Position numbers and translations under genes: made by a program
In this document: positions 22,050 to 35,095 of the stretch, piece after piece
Numbering within the stretch: the stretch's first letter is position 1
Layout: the number at the start of each line of letters is the position of its first letter
DNA from: Parelaphostrongylus tenuis
Taxonomy: Eukaryota > Nematoda > Chromadorea > Rhabditida > Metastrongylidae
DNA: 64,000 bases
NCBI GenBank assembly: GCA_019055375.1
Contig: JAHQIW010001482.1
Span: 1 to 64,000 of the forward strand
Direction of reading: 5' to 3'
Notes under the pieces: generated by a model
What the model was told of the DNA's origin: nothing
What the model saw: only the letters and a program-made list of their open reading frames with translations
Databases searched by the model: none

Positions 22050-23960
22050 TACAAGAATATGGCTCTTTGGTTGCAAAGTGAGGCAATATGCAAGAGATGA
22101 ACGCTATCTCACCTAAAAAAACTCTGATAGAAGTCTCTTCTGTAATATTTCATCATTTAACACTAATAATGTTCCCTGAAAGCCTTAAATTTTTAAATTT
22201 GAACTGCAGCACGATATTATGTGTACAAGTATGAATCAGCTGGTTTTCTTTTTCTGCAGTGCTGATTAAAAGAAAGATGTGCAGTTTGCTTGCTTGAAAA
22301 TGTGTTAGAAACTCTATTTACTTATGTTTTCATATATAAATTATTATATATGATAGTCCATGCAGCACTTTGGTAAACTATTTTTTGCCGCCAATTGTAA
22401 CGGAGCTTTACTTTGCAGATTTATTAACAATTGAAATTCATTGATCTTAATATGGTTTGACTGCGCAATTTTCTTGCAAACCATTTCGATATACAGCTTT
22501 CCTTTACTCGCTTCTATAAGGGGCTGTCGTAGGAACAAATTCTCTTGCTACTCATGCACGAATGACGCTTAGTGAACGATGATAGTGAAGCGGCGCACAA
22601 GATTAATGGAGCTTGGGGCAACGTCCGTCTTAAAGCAAGGACGTGAAAGTTCTATACGGAAATGTCTGCAATAAAATGTTTAACTGAATAAATTTTAAGG
22701 CTATGTAATTCTGTTACAAGAATTATGTCAAAAGGCGAAACGGTACGAATTTTGTAATAACCTGAGATTACCAAATTCAAATGCAGATTAGCAAATTGAA
22801 GAATTGACGTTTTCCGTGTGAAAAAGTCGTCATCTTCAAAGTCTCGTAAAAACCATTATATAAAAAATATTTTGTGAATAAAAAGACATATGAATAAACA
22901 GCATTTCTGACGCACTTTCAAACAAAAACAAAAAATTTGCATATCAACATTTCTAGTTTTTTCATAGAATTCTTACAGCAAAAAAGCAACTGGCCCAGTC
23001 ATATTTATACACCTAATATAAACTGCTCGCCGTCGGTCATGCGCAGGCGCGGATCACTGCACAGCTTAAAAACAGACCGTGTCGTTGTCAGGGAGTTAAA
23101 TATATTCTACTACTTATGAACATGTGCCGTGACGGTTGCTGATTCTGATTCTTTGCTCTTAAACGAACTAACGATAGATAATCACTATTATCACTGCATC
23201 TGTGACAAATGCGGAAGAAACGTTAGAGTCTCGTACAGACTCACTAAAAAAAATTGAGTACCTTTATATTTGAGAAGCATTAACATATCTTGTAGTGGAT
23301 TGCATACCTTTTTATTTCTTTTCGGTGTCTTACAATAATTCAAGATCCGGGTCAGACTGCATTCCTCTCTCAAAAAATAGCTTGCTTAAAAATTTCTAAA
23401 TCTTTGAATTTATGCCGTTCCACATTTGTTGCAGTAATCATGAGTTCGTTCAGAGAAATAAAAATTCTTTTTAAATGAACTAATTTTAGCAAAGACAAAA
23501 CCTTCATCACCTCTATGGCATGACGATCCCACTAAGGGACAAACCTCTGCCACTCCTCCACCAAAGCTTTTTTCTTCATCCCAACATTACTACTCAGAGA
23601 TATTCCTCTGTCCAATGAAAACTTTCCGTCGCTTCCTTAATGGCTTCCGTAGACTGCGGTGGTCCATCTAGGATATGATGTTTCAAACTACTGAATGATC
23701 ACGACCACTTCTCGAATCTTCTTCTCCTTGTTCATGGTGAAAATTCTGGTAACAATATGTTTATCTCGCTGGAAAGCTATTGACGGAAAAGGCCAAGTTT
23801 ACTGACTAAAACTGAATCGTACTCATTTCTTTTGAACATATTTTTGTGCGATTGTGTATAAGAGCAAGGTCAACTCGTCATTCCCCTTCAACAGTCATAC
23901 TCTCGTCGATAGTAAATCTGTTTGTAAATGAATCTATTTTACTGAAAGCGATAGCATATA
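22050..23960. other. intergenic, no gene recognised
   Basis: No motif-bearing open frame. Several AT-rich runs and short frames at 22344-22538, 22937-23119 and 23191-23373 look random. Confidence 0.4.
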
Positions 23961-24015
23961 GGAAAATTAGGTTGTTTTGGTAAAATCAAATTAGCACTTT
24001 GATTATGTTGGTGTA

Positions 24016-24128
24016 AGTGTGAGCGCAGATAAAACGTGTCTACTCGTTTGGACACCGCAAAGTAATCAGCATATAGTGTGAGCGAAATTAAAATGTGTCT
24101 ACTCTTTTGGACACCGCAAAGTAATGAG
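24016..24128 (+). repeat. tandem duplication of 54 bp upstream of the hammerhead
   Basis: Two near-identical 54-bp units, 24016-24069 and 24075-24128, both beginning AGTGTGAGCG and sharing TTTGGACACCGCAAAGTAAT. They end ten bases before the hammerhead. The phrase AGATTGACCAAAGT occurs just before the hammerhead (24127-24140) and again at about 24223-24236, so the ribozyme sits between short direct repeats. Confidence 0.75.
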
Positions 24129-24137
24129 ATTGACCAA

Positions 24138-24187
24138 AGTGCTACTGATGAGTCCCTTTAGGACGAAATAGGCGCCTATATAGCACT
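24138..24187 (+). ncRNA. hammerhead ribozyme, type I, complete core and stems
   Basis: The best ribozyme in the window. Core CUGAUGA is at 24145-24151 and GAA plus A15.1 at 24165-24168. Stem II is GUCC (24152-24155) with GGAC (24161-24164) and loop CUUUA. Stem III is a perfect palindrome, AUAGGC/GCCUAU (24168-24179). The predicted cleavage site follows AUA at 24178-24180. Stem I is seven uninterrupted pairs, AGUGCUA (24138-24144) with UAGCACU (24181-24187). All conserved core positions are present. TAGCAC, the predicted 5' end of the cleaved product, also occurs upstream at 23992-23997, which would fit a repeated unit of about 190 bp but could be chance. The host element is not recognised. 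Confidence 0.85.
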
Positions 24188-24499
24188 AGACCTATCGGCT
24201 CAAAACATGTAATATCCTTATCAGATTGACCAAAGTCAAAAGAAATTGCTCGCTTTTGTGAAAGAAAAAAAAAAGGTAAAGCGCAAAAAGTCTGACACCG
24301 ATTAATCCTTGAAAGATAACTTGAATCTTCTTTTTCAGAGGCCTCATAAAAATGAATAAATGCATTTATGCCCAGTGCAACTGGCTGAAGCGTTTTCTCA
24401 AGATTAGTACCCTTACACTCCCAGAGAGATCTGATTAACTTCTAAGGGATCACGTGTATTGAATATGATACATGATTATATGAGATCTCTCTCGCTGAA

Positions 24500-25900
24500 T
24501 AAAAGTTTTTTCTCAAATACTTGAAATTCATCCAAAAGCCCAAATTTCTGCAATTATAGCGATGAATTAGATTTCTAAAAAGCCCTCTTATTACGTTGTA
24601 ACTGCGGAAGTAAAATTATGTTCGCACTGAATTTGCCTCATTTTTCGGCTGAAGCTTTGATATGGCTCTTCGGTAAAGTTTTGCAAGCCATTGCATAGCC
24701 CAAATGTTATAGATTTTGGAGCTGCAGTTGTTTTCAAAGATGGTTATCGCAGAGCTCTATAAGAGAAAAAGAAGATTACATTTCGCCCTCAAAATGTTAC
24801 CCTAGCGCTTGGAAGCCATAGATGCTCTGCTGGCAATTATAGGTGAAGTTCATATGTCCAAAGTGTTATATCGTTAGATGAATAATGGAATATTACGAAT
24901 GATTCATTTATGAAGGTTTTTCGATCTAAAGAGCGACCACTTCTCTAAAATACCTTCATTTTCAGCGGTGATACCATATCCTTGCGATAAAAATTAAGCA
25001 AACTTTCAACCCTTGCTGTGCATTTGCCTTCCTGTCTTTCGACATTGTAGCTTGGAAGTACATTTTCTACGGATAAAAACTTCTGATAGAGGTTTATGTG
25101 AAGGCAAGTGTGGTATGTAATTGGAGTAGCCATAGGAAAAGCACGTTCCGGTAGGTGCCCTGTCAGCACCGATATTTGAAAAGACGTATTTTTTGATATT
25201 TTTAACTTTCTAGCAATCGCTCGATAGCTCAAATATCAAGAATTCGAAGGTATCTTGCTTTTTAAAAGGCTTTCATACCAAAGCTGTATCAGTAAAAAGA
25301 AAATTTTATTTGACACTCACATATTTATTGGTAAGCAAAGCTTTTTCTCATAAAATTCAGCAATTTTTCGATGGCACAAATTTCGACAAATCCAGCGCTG
25401 TCTTTGAGTTTTCCAAAGAAAAACTTTTTATTGCGCTGTCATACTAAAATTAAGATTCCATTCCATATATGGCGTGCACACGGTGCACCGGTATGTAAAT
25501 GGGTTCGCAACATTGGCATTGGGCCATAGCCTTGCAATAACCTGACGTTAACCTAGATTTCAAGAATTTTCATGGTATGTGTGCCTTTCAAAAAAAAAAG
25601 GCTCTTAAGGAGCTGTACCAATAAAAATAAAATTGCGTTGCGCATTTGAGTAATTTTCGCTGGACACGGCTTTTCTCTTATTCTGTCATAACCATTCGAT
25701 AACGCAATCTCAACAATTTTGATAAAATGTTTGGTTTTCGTGGAAGACTTCTTATTGTGTTGTTACACTTAGAAGAATAGTGCGTTTTGCACTTGACACG
25801 CATCGTACGCCAAGCGTAAATTGTGCTTAGCGACCGACACGGCGCCAAGTGCGAAACTTAATAATTTTTTGGCTGTAACAACCCACTGAAACGTACTTCC
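24500..25900 (-). repeat. degenerate tandem array, ~150-bp units
   Basis: Several successive related blocks, each with a TCGATAGCTCAAATAT-like core, a downstream CTTT-AAAAGGCTTT-type block, a GCTGTAxxAxTAAAAAxAAAATT block and a TATTTGxxGxCA-type block. Core-to-core distances are roughly 148, 175 and 153 bp (cores near 25230, 25378, 25553 and 25706), with a more divergent unit around 24550-24720. Same family as 8150-8420, 16720-16910 and 18290-18650. The open frame at 24945-25232 is part of it. Confidence 0.55.
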
Positions 25901-25929
25901 TCTCAAAAACCTAACTCATGATTGATATC

Positions 25930-26020
25930 AATGCACTTGTGAGGCAGCACTCAGTGGTGCTCTGCTGCGCACACAAGGTCGATAGTTCGATCTCGGCTCA
26001 TGGCTTAACATCACATAAAG
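25930..26020 (+). repeat. tRNA-like SINE fragment
   Basis: GAGGCAGCACTCAGTGGTGC followed about 30 bases later by GATAGTTCGATCTCGGC resembles an A-box and B-box in a decayed SINE head. The match is weak. Confidence 0.3.
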
Positions 26021-26029
26021 CATCATCCA

Positions 26030-28000
26030 TCATCATTTTTGATAAATTACTCATCGTTATCTAATTTCTGCTTATTGACTGCATGAAACTAAGAAGATCG
26101 AAACAAAAGATTTTTATTGCGATATTCTTTGTACAATTTGCTATATTTGATTGATTGCCAACTTTAGCATGATTACGTAGTAAACCAGCAATTTTTTGCA
26201 AACACGACGCGCATGTCTTAATGAAAAATATATGAGCGAGCACAAACAATAGTGTTCTAACAAAGTTATGCAAGAATTTCATAAATCTGTGCAAAACGGG
26301 AAAAAATAACTCAATCTAACAACGAAAATCGCTCAATTCGCTGAGGACACACCGATTTCTATGGGTGGTCCCTTTGGGGTGAAAATTGGCCGAGGGTGGA
26401 GGGATACGTGGCCCACTTTACTCAATTAATCGCTCAGCGCGCCTAGCTCCTCACTACACGACTCCTTGGGAATAGTATAAATACAATAATAATGATGTCA
26501 TTTTTTTGTTTCTCGTAGTTCATCTGTGAACCAACACCCTAAACTTATATTGCCTTCTTCACTTCATTTCGTTGCTTGAGTCGAACTGTGCTATCTAAAT
26601 CAATACTGCTATACTCTGACGATGGTGTGGACCCACAGATGTTCATAATAACGGCATATTCCCCTTCTAAGCTTGTTTTTCCTGCCGCTAGGACGTACCC
26701 ATATACAAACAAAAGGTTTTTGAGCTTAAAACCATTTCTCTGAAAGAACTAGAGGAGCAGTCAATGGAGAATTGGACAGACAACATTGCTATTTGTAGTG
26801 TTAGGGAATATCTTGATGTAAATCTGTCGAGAAACTCAATGAAGTACCTAAAAAGGAAGAAAAAGCGTTGAAAGCTGCAAATTGAAGGCAGACTTTGCCT
26901 TCGTAAACAGTTTTGAAGTCGACAACGAAAGTAATAGGAAGATTGAATACTGAAGAACTGCCATTTCTGTCTGATTAATTTGAGTAGATAAGAATGTTGC
27001 CTTTTTTTTGGAGAAGAGAGGGGGAGGGCGTTCCACGTTCCTCAACGCTACGTATGTGCATTGAAAAACACACATAAAAGCCTAGTGAAGCAAAGGCTTT
27101 TCTAACTCATGAGTTTAGAATAACCACGCTTCTCCTTAGCACTTATGGCGAATTTGTACAGTAGGAAGATTTGCTTCGCTTGGCTTACAAGATTTCTACC
27201 TGTATTTGTTCTACTACAAATTGTTTCGTTTGCTTCAGTGCTATAGTGATGTTTTTTAGATACACAAGCAGTATGTGGAGGGCGGCGAGCAGTTTGCATC
27301 GACTCCCAAACTGAGAGAAGGCTTTCGCAATCAGCATTCATGGGGAATTTGTTTATTGAAATTTTTGGAAATTTGTATATGAAGGAAGGAGACAAAGAAA
27401 AGATTACAGAAGAGAAAGCGATTATAAATGTAAGGAATGCGGTCGGACGTTGTACAGCCGAACTGGTGGGTTCATTGCTGTAATGACTGATATTTAGCGC
27501 TTTGACTAGCTTATTCCGTGAGAACTAGCAGGTCATGTAATAAAATATTGAAAGAGTTCAAAAAATGGATATTAGTCTACCAATAAAGGCTATCCTATTT
27601 TTCGCATTTCTCATACTAGTAGCAGAAAAAGTGGGGTGGTGTTTTTAAGTAGAAGCAATGAAGATGATAGCTATCACATTCCTACGAGCATTTTTTTTCG
27701 AAACAAAAGCTTCAAAATTTAGATGGTTCGTGCATTTTTAGGGCGAGGGCATTATGTGACGATTAATCATAAGAATTTTCGCTACAAATGAGCGCACAAA
27801 GGATGTAATCATCATAAGTACAAAACTAGCAGGGTCAGTATTTCCTACTTAAGAGCATTAAGATCATTCTGTACCAACACGTTGTTTTTTCAAATCCTCT
27901 CAACAGTTTTCGGCTAACTCAATTTTTTCTATGCAAAGAATCAGCTAATGTGTTCAAAGGGTGTTATCCTTGGTAAAAATCAAGTAAAACTACTTTACAT
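26030..28000. other. intergenic, no gene recognised
   Basis: Open frames at 26061-26294, 26848-27075 and 27102-27395 (minus) lack motifs. GTATAAATACAA at 26475 is TATA-like, following a GC-richer stretch (26360-26460), but no transcript start or coding exon could be tied to it. Confidence 0.35.
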
Positions 28001-28009
28001 TATTGATTC

Positions 28010-28250
28010 ATTTATTCCGTATCATGTGTTCTCCTCTATTTTTCACTGAGCAGATTCCAGTGCTTCTAGTATTCAATTCATTTTTATCTTCCCTATTAAC
28101 GTCGTAAATTGCTACTTTAGCACACAATCTGCAATCTAAGAGATAACCAGGCTGGGTCGTTCGTTGATGACTGCCGGAGAGTGTTAGAGGGTATGACGAG
28201 AGAAGCGAGCGTACAGAAGAGAACGTTGGAGATGGACGATGAAAGAAATT
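28010..28250 (+). repeat. diverged dispersed segment, copy 1
   Basis: Shares ordered phrases with 28935-29145: GTATCA at the left end, AGTATTCAATTC/GCATTCAATTC, then TTGATGACTGCCGGAGAGTG/TTATTGACTGCTGGAGAGGG near the right. Same orientation, about 920 bp apart. No recognised coding motif. Confidence 0.45.
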
Positions 28251-28934
28251 CACTGTGACGAATTCATAGTGAAAGTCATAGTGAGAGTCACTACCACATT
28301 TTTATTCATGTGCATACGTATGTGATCCACAGCCGAACGCGTTCAAGTTTAGCAACAAAAAATTCACAGTGATGAAAGAAATGCCTCCGTTTCTGTCTTC
28401 ATTCTTGCTTCGTTATCGCTCGATAGTGAAGGGAGGGCAATGGCTCCAAAGTGACTTGGTTCACACCTATCAGCAAAACGAAAGAGTTTTGGACAATATT
28501 AATACTTATAGACGTATTAGCTCACTGTTACGAAGTGAAATGAGATTTTGTCACACTTGTAAATGAAATGCAGTGAGTAGAAAGGCTACGTACCGCTCTC
28601 ACGATGTTATTTAATGGTTGTTCGAATTTTCGTTGAAATGCGTGACACTTGACAACCACGTGCTTTGATCTCGAGACATTAGCAAATTACACACTCTCCA
28701 ACTTCTAAACTAGATTGATTAACGGAATCAGGCATCATATCCCTAGACGCTGATTTTTTTCTCACTGTTGGCTTTCGATTGGTAGAAATGTCATCTACTG
28801 CAGGGGTAGATTTTTAACATGTTTTAATTTTCAAAAACATACAATGTTTGCACAGACTCGGATATAACTCATTAAAACAGACTCATTTCTTCTACCTGTT
28901 TAATTAGTTTGTTATCACTTTTTCATCATTTTAT

Positions 28935-29145
28935 TTGACGCGTATCAGAGCTTATTTTAACACTGCAAGCGTTCTAATACTAGCAGCATTCAATTCGTAT
29001 CGATCTGTCTTCTTTATGAAAGACGTAGAACACTGGTTAATAATCCCTACTTGCTGTCTCGAGGATAGTCTGGGTGTGGCGATCCATAGGGAGTTCGTTA
29101 TTGACTGCTGGAGAGGGTTGAGAGACTGAGATTTAGAGCACATGA
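28935..29145 (+). repeat. diverged dispersed segment, copy 2
   Basis: Second copy of the segment at 28010-28250. It is open in two overlapping antiparallel frames (28935-29129 plus, 28952-29143 minus), neither recognisable. It may be a fragment of a mobile element not identified here. Confidence 0.4.
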
Positions 29146-29539
29146 AGAGTAAAAGAAGTAAGACTTGTTACTGGATATCTATATTCATAAAAATTTTTTA
29201 AATGGAATCTGCTTAAGAAGGCTGCATATCAGCCAGAAGTGTCACAGTGAATACAACAAAATTAGTTCTCGTTCGCTTTGCAAGAAAACTTTTGAAAATG
29301 TTGATGTAAGCTCTTAAAAAAGTGTTTAATTGAATATTTCCACGCAACGTTGTTGCCAGTACTTTGCAGTGCTTTGAGACATGGTTGAAAAATGTTAATA
29401 CTTCAACCAGGTCAAAAAATTCAGAATATCTAAACGATGTCTTTTGAAATTCACTTAATATGCACAATATCAAGCCGAGTCAAGAGATACTCTTCAAAGA
29501 TTATCTTTTTTTTACCAGATTAAGAAGTATAAATGCTTG

Positions 29540-31130
29540 CATGTTATTAGGCGACGACTGAAAATTCGACAGCCTTCGTTGGGAACGAAGTTTCATAAGG
29601 GCTAGTAATCATTAGAAAGCTGAACTCTTTCGCTACTGTCCTATTTGCTCCTTTTTTGAAAAGACACTTTTGTAAAGCTGGAGCATTCAAAATAAAATAA
29701 TTTTACACCCGCAGCGTGCTTCGATTTTCACTTCGATGGAGAGGTGAAAGGCATATGAACGTGTAGAGGCAATGTTGTCGTTCGAGAGCCCTATGTCTTA
29801 ACTGGAGTTTCTCCGAAAGCCGCGAATAAATCTCGAAATAAATAATAGAAAATCCACTCCAGAAGTGTAACGCGCCTACACAACTGATCAATCATCTTAT
29901 GAAATCCACGGCCAGCATCTTCGCGCCTCCCTCCTTGCCTACGCCCAGCCCATAGTTTAGCCGAATAACAATGCCAGTTTATGTGAAACTCAATCTTATC
30001 TCTTCTACTACAATGCAGTGAAGCGGTTTTGCTAGAAAATTAACGCGGCGTTGAATTCATGGATTATACGCTACTGGATGGTTGTTTATAGTTTCAGGCG
30101 GCAGTTTTGTCGTGTGAGAAATATGAGTGTAAAACGTTCTGCCGCAGCGTCTGAAAGGTTCCTCTGTAAAAGGAGCACTCTACTCAATAGCCAAAGATTT
30201 GAGCTTCCGAATGATTACTAAATCTTCAATGGAAAATGTATGTCGAGCAGTGCAGGTCGAATATTCATTTATCGCCCTATAACAGACAGGCGCAGAAATA
30301 TATTTTGAGAGCCAAGCAAATGTGTTCGGATCAATCTACGTAAGATTTTAGTGTTTTTTGTTGGACTGTGACAAATGAGGAAACGACTATTTTCGTAGAA
30401 CAAAGACGTTGCTTTGCACTTTCACTAATTATTCAAAAGCTTAAATCCCCGCCTACCGCGCTGCCTAGCCGTTTTTTAAGAAGATGCCCTTTTATGAAGC
30501 TGTCACAATAAGGGAACGTTTGTGTGCCACACGTGCACATTTCTTGCAGGGCAGAATTGTTCCCTGCGAATTTAAGCAATCATTTGATCGGATAGGTTTG
30601 AAGATTCCAACGTTGTGCTAATTTTTTAGAAAGCCCGCTCCAATGTAGTCTAATAAAAAATACAGGATTGCGTTTCGAATACGCAGCTCATTTGTTTGTC
30701 GGAAAATGGGTGGACTGAGTGTCTGTTAGCCATAGATTTGATACAGCGCTGTATTTATGAAAATTCTTGCCCAACGATACAGGTTATTTTTTCATTTGCT
30801 GCCGTTTAACGTAAAAGCACTAGAGTTCATGAATAGAAAACGATTAGAAAAAGTGAAAGCATTTCACTAGCAAATCTCGTTTCAACTACTAGCTTGTTTG
30901 TGGCCCAGATACAATTACAGCTCTAGAAGAAACTACCTCTACGCAGCTCGAAACGATTTTTGTTTTACGGAATAGCAATCGCTGATTTCAGCGTACTCAA
31001 TATAGGCTAATACCATGGAGAGCAGTTGCCCAGAGAAACTCATTAACGGCCCCTTTACTAATCTCATCGACTCATTGCAATGGGTTTGGCGATTTTGAAA
31101 ATGAAGACTAAAGAGAATGGCGTTAACCAA
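29540..31130. repeat. composite repeat family, several partial copies
   Basis: 29560-30060 and 30060-30860 show the composite blocks in order: GCTCCTTTTTTGAAAAG, GTGTAGAGGCAATGTTG, CTCAATCTTATCTCTTCTACT, and later the TGAAAATTCTTGCCC and CATTTGCTGCCGTTTAACG blocks. No coding sequence supported. Confidence 0.5.
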
Positions 31131-31972
31131 TCGCTAAGAGAAGTTTTGTACATTTTACTTTATTAAGCATTATAGAGTCCGAGCGGATGCACATCTAGCT
31201 TATGTGTAAGAGCGTGACCCGGAACGAACGTCCCACGTGCGTATTTCAGGGCACCCTTTCATCATTACACATGTTTTTGCGGGCGATACATTAATTAAAC
31301 TTCTTTTTGCTTCAACCCTTTCATGCATTGCCATTAAAATTCATCAATAAACATAGCCTAACTTAGAGAGTAGCATATTTTCACTCATCTTCTATTTATT
31401 AAAACGCTAGCAGCACATGTGCGCACGGCTCACAATAACTTTGAGCCACGTGTGTGTATGACCTGTGGAATAGCACTCACAGGTCGGGAAGAGCTAAAAA
31501 TACACATAAAAGCGCCGTATCCGTCTCAGTAAGCGTCTACTATTTCTACATTCTTTGTCAGTTTATCAGAGCTTTTTTATCGTAGAGAAAGAATTACTAG
31601 GCAGACAACAGAGAATACCGCTTCCTCATTCGTATCCGAAATCAGAAGCTCTAACTTAATTAAATGAAATAATAGGCGTATTTTTATTCTGCAGTCCTGA
31701 ACCACAGGTGACAGATGAGTAATCCTGTGGTCTCTATTTTACCATTCTAATAAAAGAGCAGATTCGAATCCAAGAAAAAGGTTGGCATTTATTACGTGCC
31801 CAATCAATATTAAAACTCCATTCAGAAAATAAAATTTTTTTCATGAAAACAATTCTTTTCACCTATTTTGTGAAGAAATTTCTTGCGTATGGTTTGATAT
31901 ATTTTTGCATATACTTGTCCAACAATGGAGCTGTCACGGGAAGAGATTCAAAACTTACTGCTTTCACTTAAA
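31131..31972. other. intergenic, no gene recognised
   Basis: AT-rich, with short inverted phrases such as CACACGTGGCTCAAAG near 31440 and CCTGTGG/CCACAGG around 31460 and 31700, but no coding or RNA gene supported. Confidence 0.35.
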
Positions 31973-34790
31973 TCACCTGTCGTCCCGTTGATCGTCGAAT
32001 GACTCGAGCGGGTACCAGCAACACTTCCACTTATCCCTATCGCATGCAAGAGCAGCCCAGTGGGTCCTGCTAGCTCTAGGGAATCGCTGAGCATCATACC
32101 CCTTCCTGTGGAGCACTTGATTTTCCGAGTTGTCCAGTCGGTAACGGCTTCTCGTCCATCGGTCGTCGTTGAAGCGCATCACGTATCCGGCCCACCTTAT
32201 CGTCGATATCTTGACGTGTAGAACCGAGTCTTTTTTCTTCGAACGTTGACGTAAAATGGAACTACGAATCCGTTCTCCTCATTTGCGAGATACGGTATAC
32301 TCCTAACGTCGACCTTTCGACTGCGCGTTCGATAATGCCAAGTGATCTTTCATCCTGCTAACGTAGCGACCACGTTTCAGCTGCATAAGTTAGGGCAGGG
32401 ATAATTGTCGAGTCGAAAAGGTGGGCATGGGGTCGGATGTTGTTTGTCCCCTTCAGTACATCTTCATGCTCTAAACGTTCTCAAGCCGTTTCTCCTGCTA
32501 AACTCTGAAGCTAGGTTGTTCATCATGTCGATTTCACGACCTTGATAGACACAACTGGAGCATTCGGAGATTGTCGTTCAGTTGAGCGTGATTGGGGCAT
32601 TCAAAACCCACCCATCCAATCCTCATGAACATCGTTTTCGTTAGATTTAGCTGAAGACCAATCTTTCCACGGACGCTTTAGGAATCGAACAACATTCGCT
32701 CCCCTTGGCTGATATCTGGTGCTTTGAGGACGATTTCATCAGCGAAGCGAATATACTTGATTGTCGACCTTCAATTTTCACTCCCATATCGTCCCATTCT
32801 AATGTTCGCATGACGTTTTCTAGGGTGGGCAGTGCATAGTTTTGGCGAAATTGGTATCGCCTTGTCGAATCCTTCTTTTTACGTCAATGGTGATATTGTT
32901 GTAGAATGCAGATACTTTGGTCCTGAAATCTCAATAAAGCTCACGAAGGATCATTATGTACCGAGTAGGGGCGCCCTGTTTATCCAGAGCTTCAATAACC
33001 GCCTCTGTTTCCACTGAATCAAAGCTTTCTTCACATCAATGAGTGAGACAGAGTGGTTGTTTTGTACTCTCGTAAAACTTTAATGAGCTCTGTAATCGCG
33101 TGGATGTGGTCTATAGTACTGAATCCTTTCCGGAATCCTGCTTGTTCTTATGGCTGTTCTTCGCCCAGTGTTCTCTCAATCCTTTTTAGGATGACTGGAG
33201 TAGAGAGTTTATAGACAGCGGACAGCAAGCAGATGGGCGATAACTGCCTATGTCGTTAAGGTCCCCCCTTCTAAACAATAAGGTCTTGCTGGTTTTCCAT
33301 TGAATGGTACCTTGCATTCTGACAGGTGACGAGTGAAGAGAGGAGCCAGGTTGTTGATGAGAACTGGCGGCAGAATCTTCAGATGTTCTGGTCCACTTCT
33401 GTCTGGAGCTGGTGCTGTTCTGTTCTTCACCGACGATATATCATGCCGGATTTCGGAAGGAAGGACCGGTGGAACGACATACTCGTCCTCTTTCAATTTA
33501 TATGACGGTAAGAGGTCATGGCCAGCGAAGAGATTCCAGTAGTATTCGTGGATGACTTTCCCCATTGTCGTTCTGGAAGCCGAAAGTGTCTCGTTAGGAC
33601 ATCGGAGTGCAATCATCTTAGTCTTACACTTGGTTAAGCCTCGCTGGGGTTTGCGAATGCTTTTTCCAGCTGATGCAGCATCTGCCATAGCTACCGCTCG
33701 TCTCTCTTTGAGGTCTTCTTTTCTCGTTTCTCTGCAGCGTTTCGCAAGTTCGGACGTCACGTTTCTGTTGCTTGCAGCTCGTGCGATTGTACGTTGACCT
33801 CGAGTGTCTGCGTAAACAAGCGCCTCTTTGTCACTTTAGAACTTTCGATCTTCATAGCGCTAACATGAAGATATTCAGCAGGCCGATTGTATCTTCGCCA
33901 TTGTTGTCGATAACGGTATCTTCCCAAGAGCCGATTAATGTTTTGTATACATCCCGGTTTCTGATAGTTCCATAACTTCGCTGTTTGAATTCAGCGGCTT
34001 TTCTCCTCTTCGCGAAAAAAAACGGAACGTTGCTCTAAGGCGGAGATGGTTTGGTCTCTTGTAGAAGTTAGGAGGAGCAGCGACATCGGTCAGGCAAAAC
34101 CCTCGATTTACTAAGATGTGGTCTATTTCGTTATGGTGCTCTCCATTAGGAAACTCCCACGTCCAATCGCTGAGAGTGAGGCTTTTGGAATTGTGAGTTA
34201 CCATGGCTGATTTGGGTCTTCATGATAGACTCAGATAGCCTCTCACTCTATTCATTCCAATCTAGTCCATGGGTCCCAATAAGACGTTCTGCGGACGTTC
34301 TTCTAGGTCCAATTTTGCATGGAAATCTCCAACAATGACCTTTAAGAATGTATGATCTTCTCCGGAAAATTTTTCGAAGTTCATATAGAAAGCTTCGACT
34401 TCGTCTTCGTCATAGCTTGAAGTCGGTGCGTAAGCAACGAAGTTGGTCAAAGCGGCACAGAACCAAATCGTTTCAACCTTAATCGTCCGATACGGCTTGC
34501 TAGTTGTTCAAGACAAATCGATGTTCACGATCAAATTCGATTTGACGAGGACGCCAACGCCGCCGACACCTCTGCTATCGCATGTTCCGAAGAACAGTTC
34601 TTTTCCGGTGTCACAAATAGCGTAAAAATATGTCGTCTCCTCGCCTCAGCTAGGCCAATGAAGTCGTACCTTATTCTTCTTGCTTCAGTCAACAGATGTT
34701 CTACAACGGATCCATGAGCAAGAGATGTTGCATTGTACGCACAGATCGTCGTTTTAGTCCGATTAGATCTTGGTAGCCTAGCTTGGCTCT
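31973..34790 (-). pseudogene. RTE-type LINE, endonuclease plus reverse transcriptase, decayed
   Basis: Read from 34790 down to 31973 this is an RTE-clade non-LTR retrotransposon. The endonuclease half lies at about 34760-33950: VGDFHAKLD (34350-34300), and further on EIDHILVNRGF (34130-34090), the D-H catalytic tail region. The reverse transcriptase begins around 33760, with RTAPAPDRSGPEHLK (33400-33340) and a TRHLSECKVP motif. The final part at 32182-31973 contains HWAALACDRDKWK and ends FDDQRD, the usual RTE C-terminus. Many frame changes and stops interrupt it, so it is inactive. It would act in the nucleus by target-primed reverse transcription. Near-complete length suggests little 5' truncation. 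Confidence 0.8.
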
Positions 34791-35095
34791 AGGACTTAAC
34801 AGCCTCTCCGTACTCGTCCTACCTGGCGCTGCCGTACCAAGGGCTCTTCCGGGGTCCGGGGCCCATATTTGTTACTGTTTTTGGCATTTTGATACCCAAC
34901 GTATAGCTTGCCAGGCTCTAAACGTGGGGGCTGGATACTTACGAGTAGCTTACCAATCTCTCTCGAAGGAGCGAGAGGAGCTTATTTGTTGGAGGCGACT
35001 CCTAACAGCCTCTCATGTACTTCCAGCCGGCTTGATTGCAGGCTTTTGGCCGACTTGACTCGTTGAAATAGAGTTTTGTCAAGTCGGCCCTGCAC

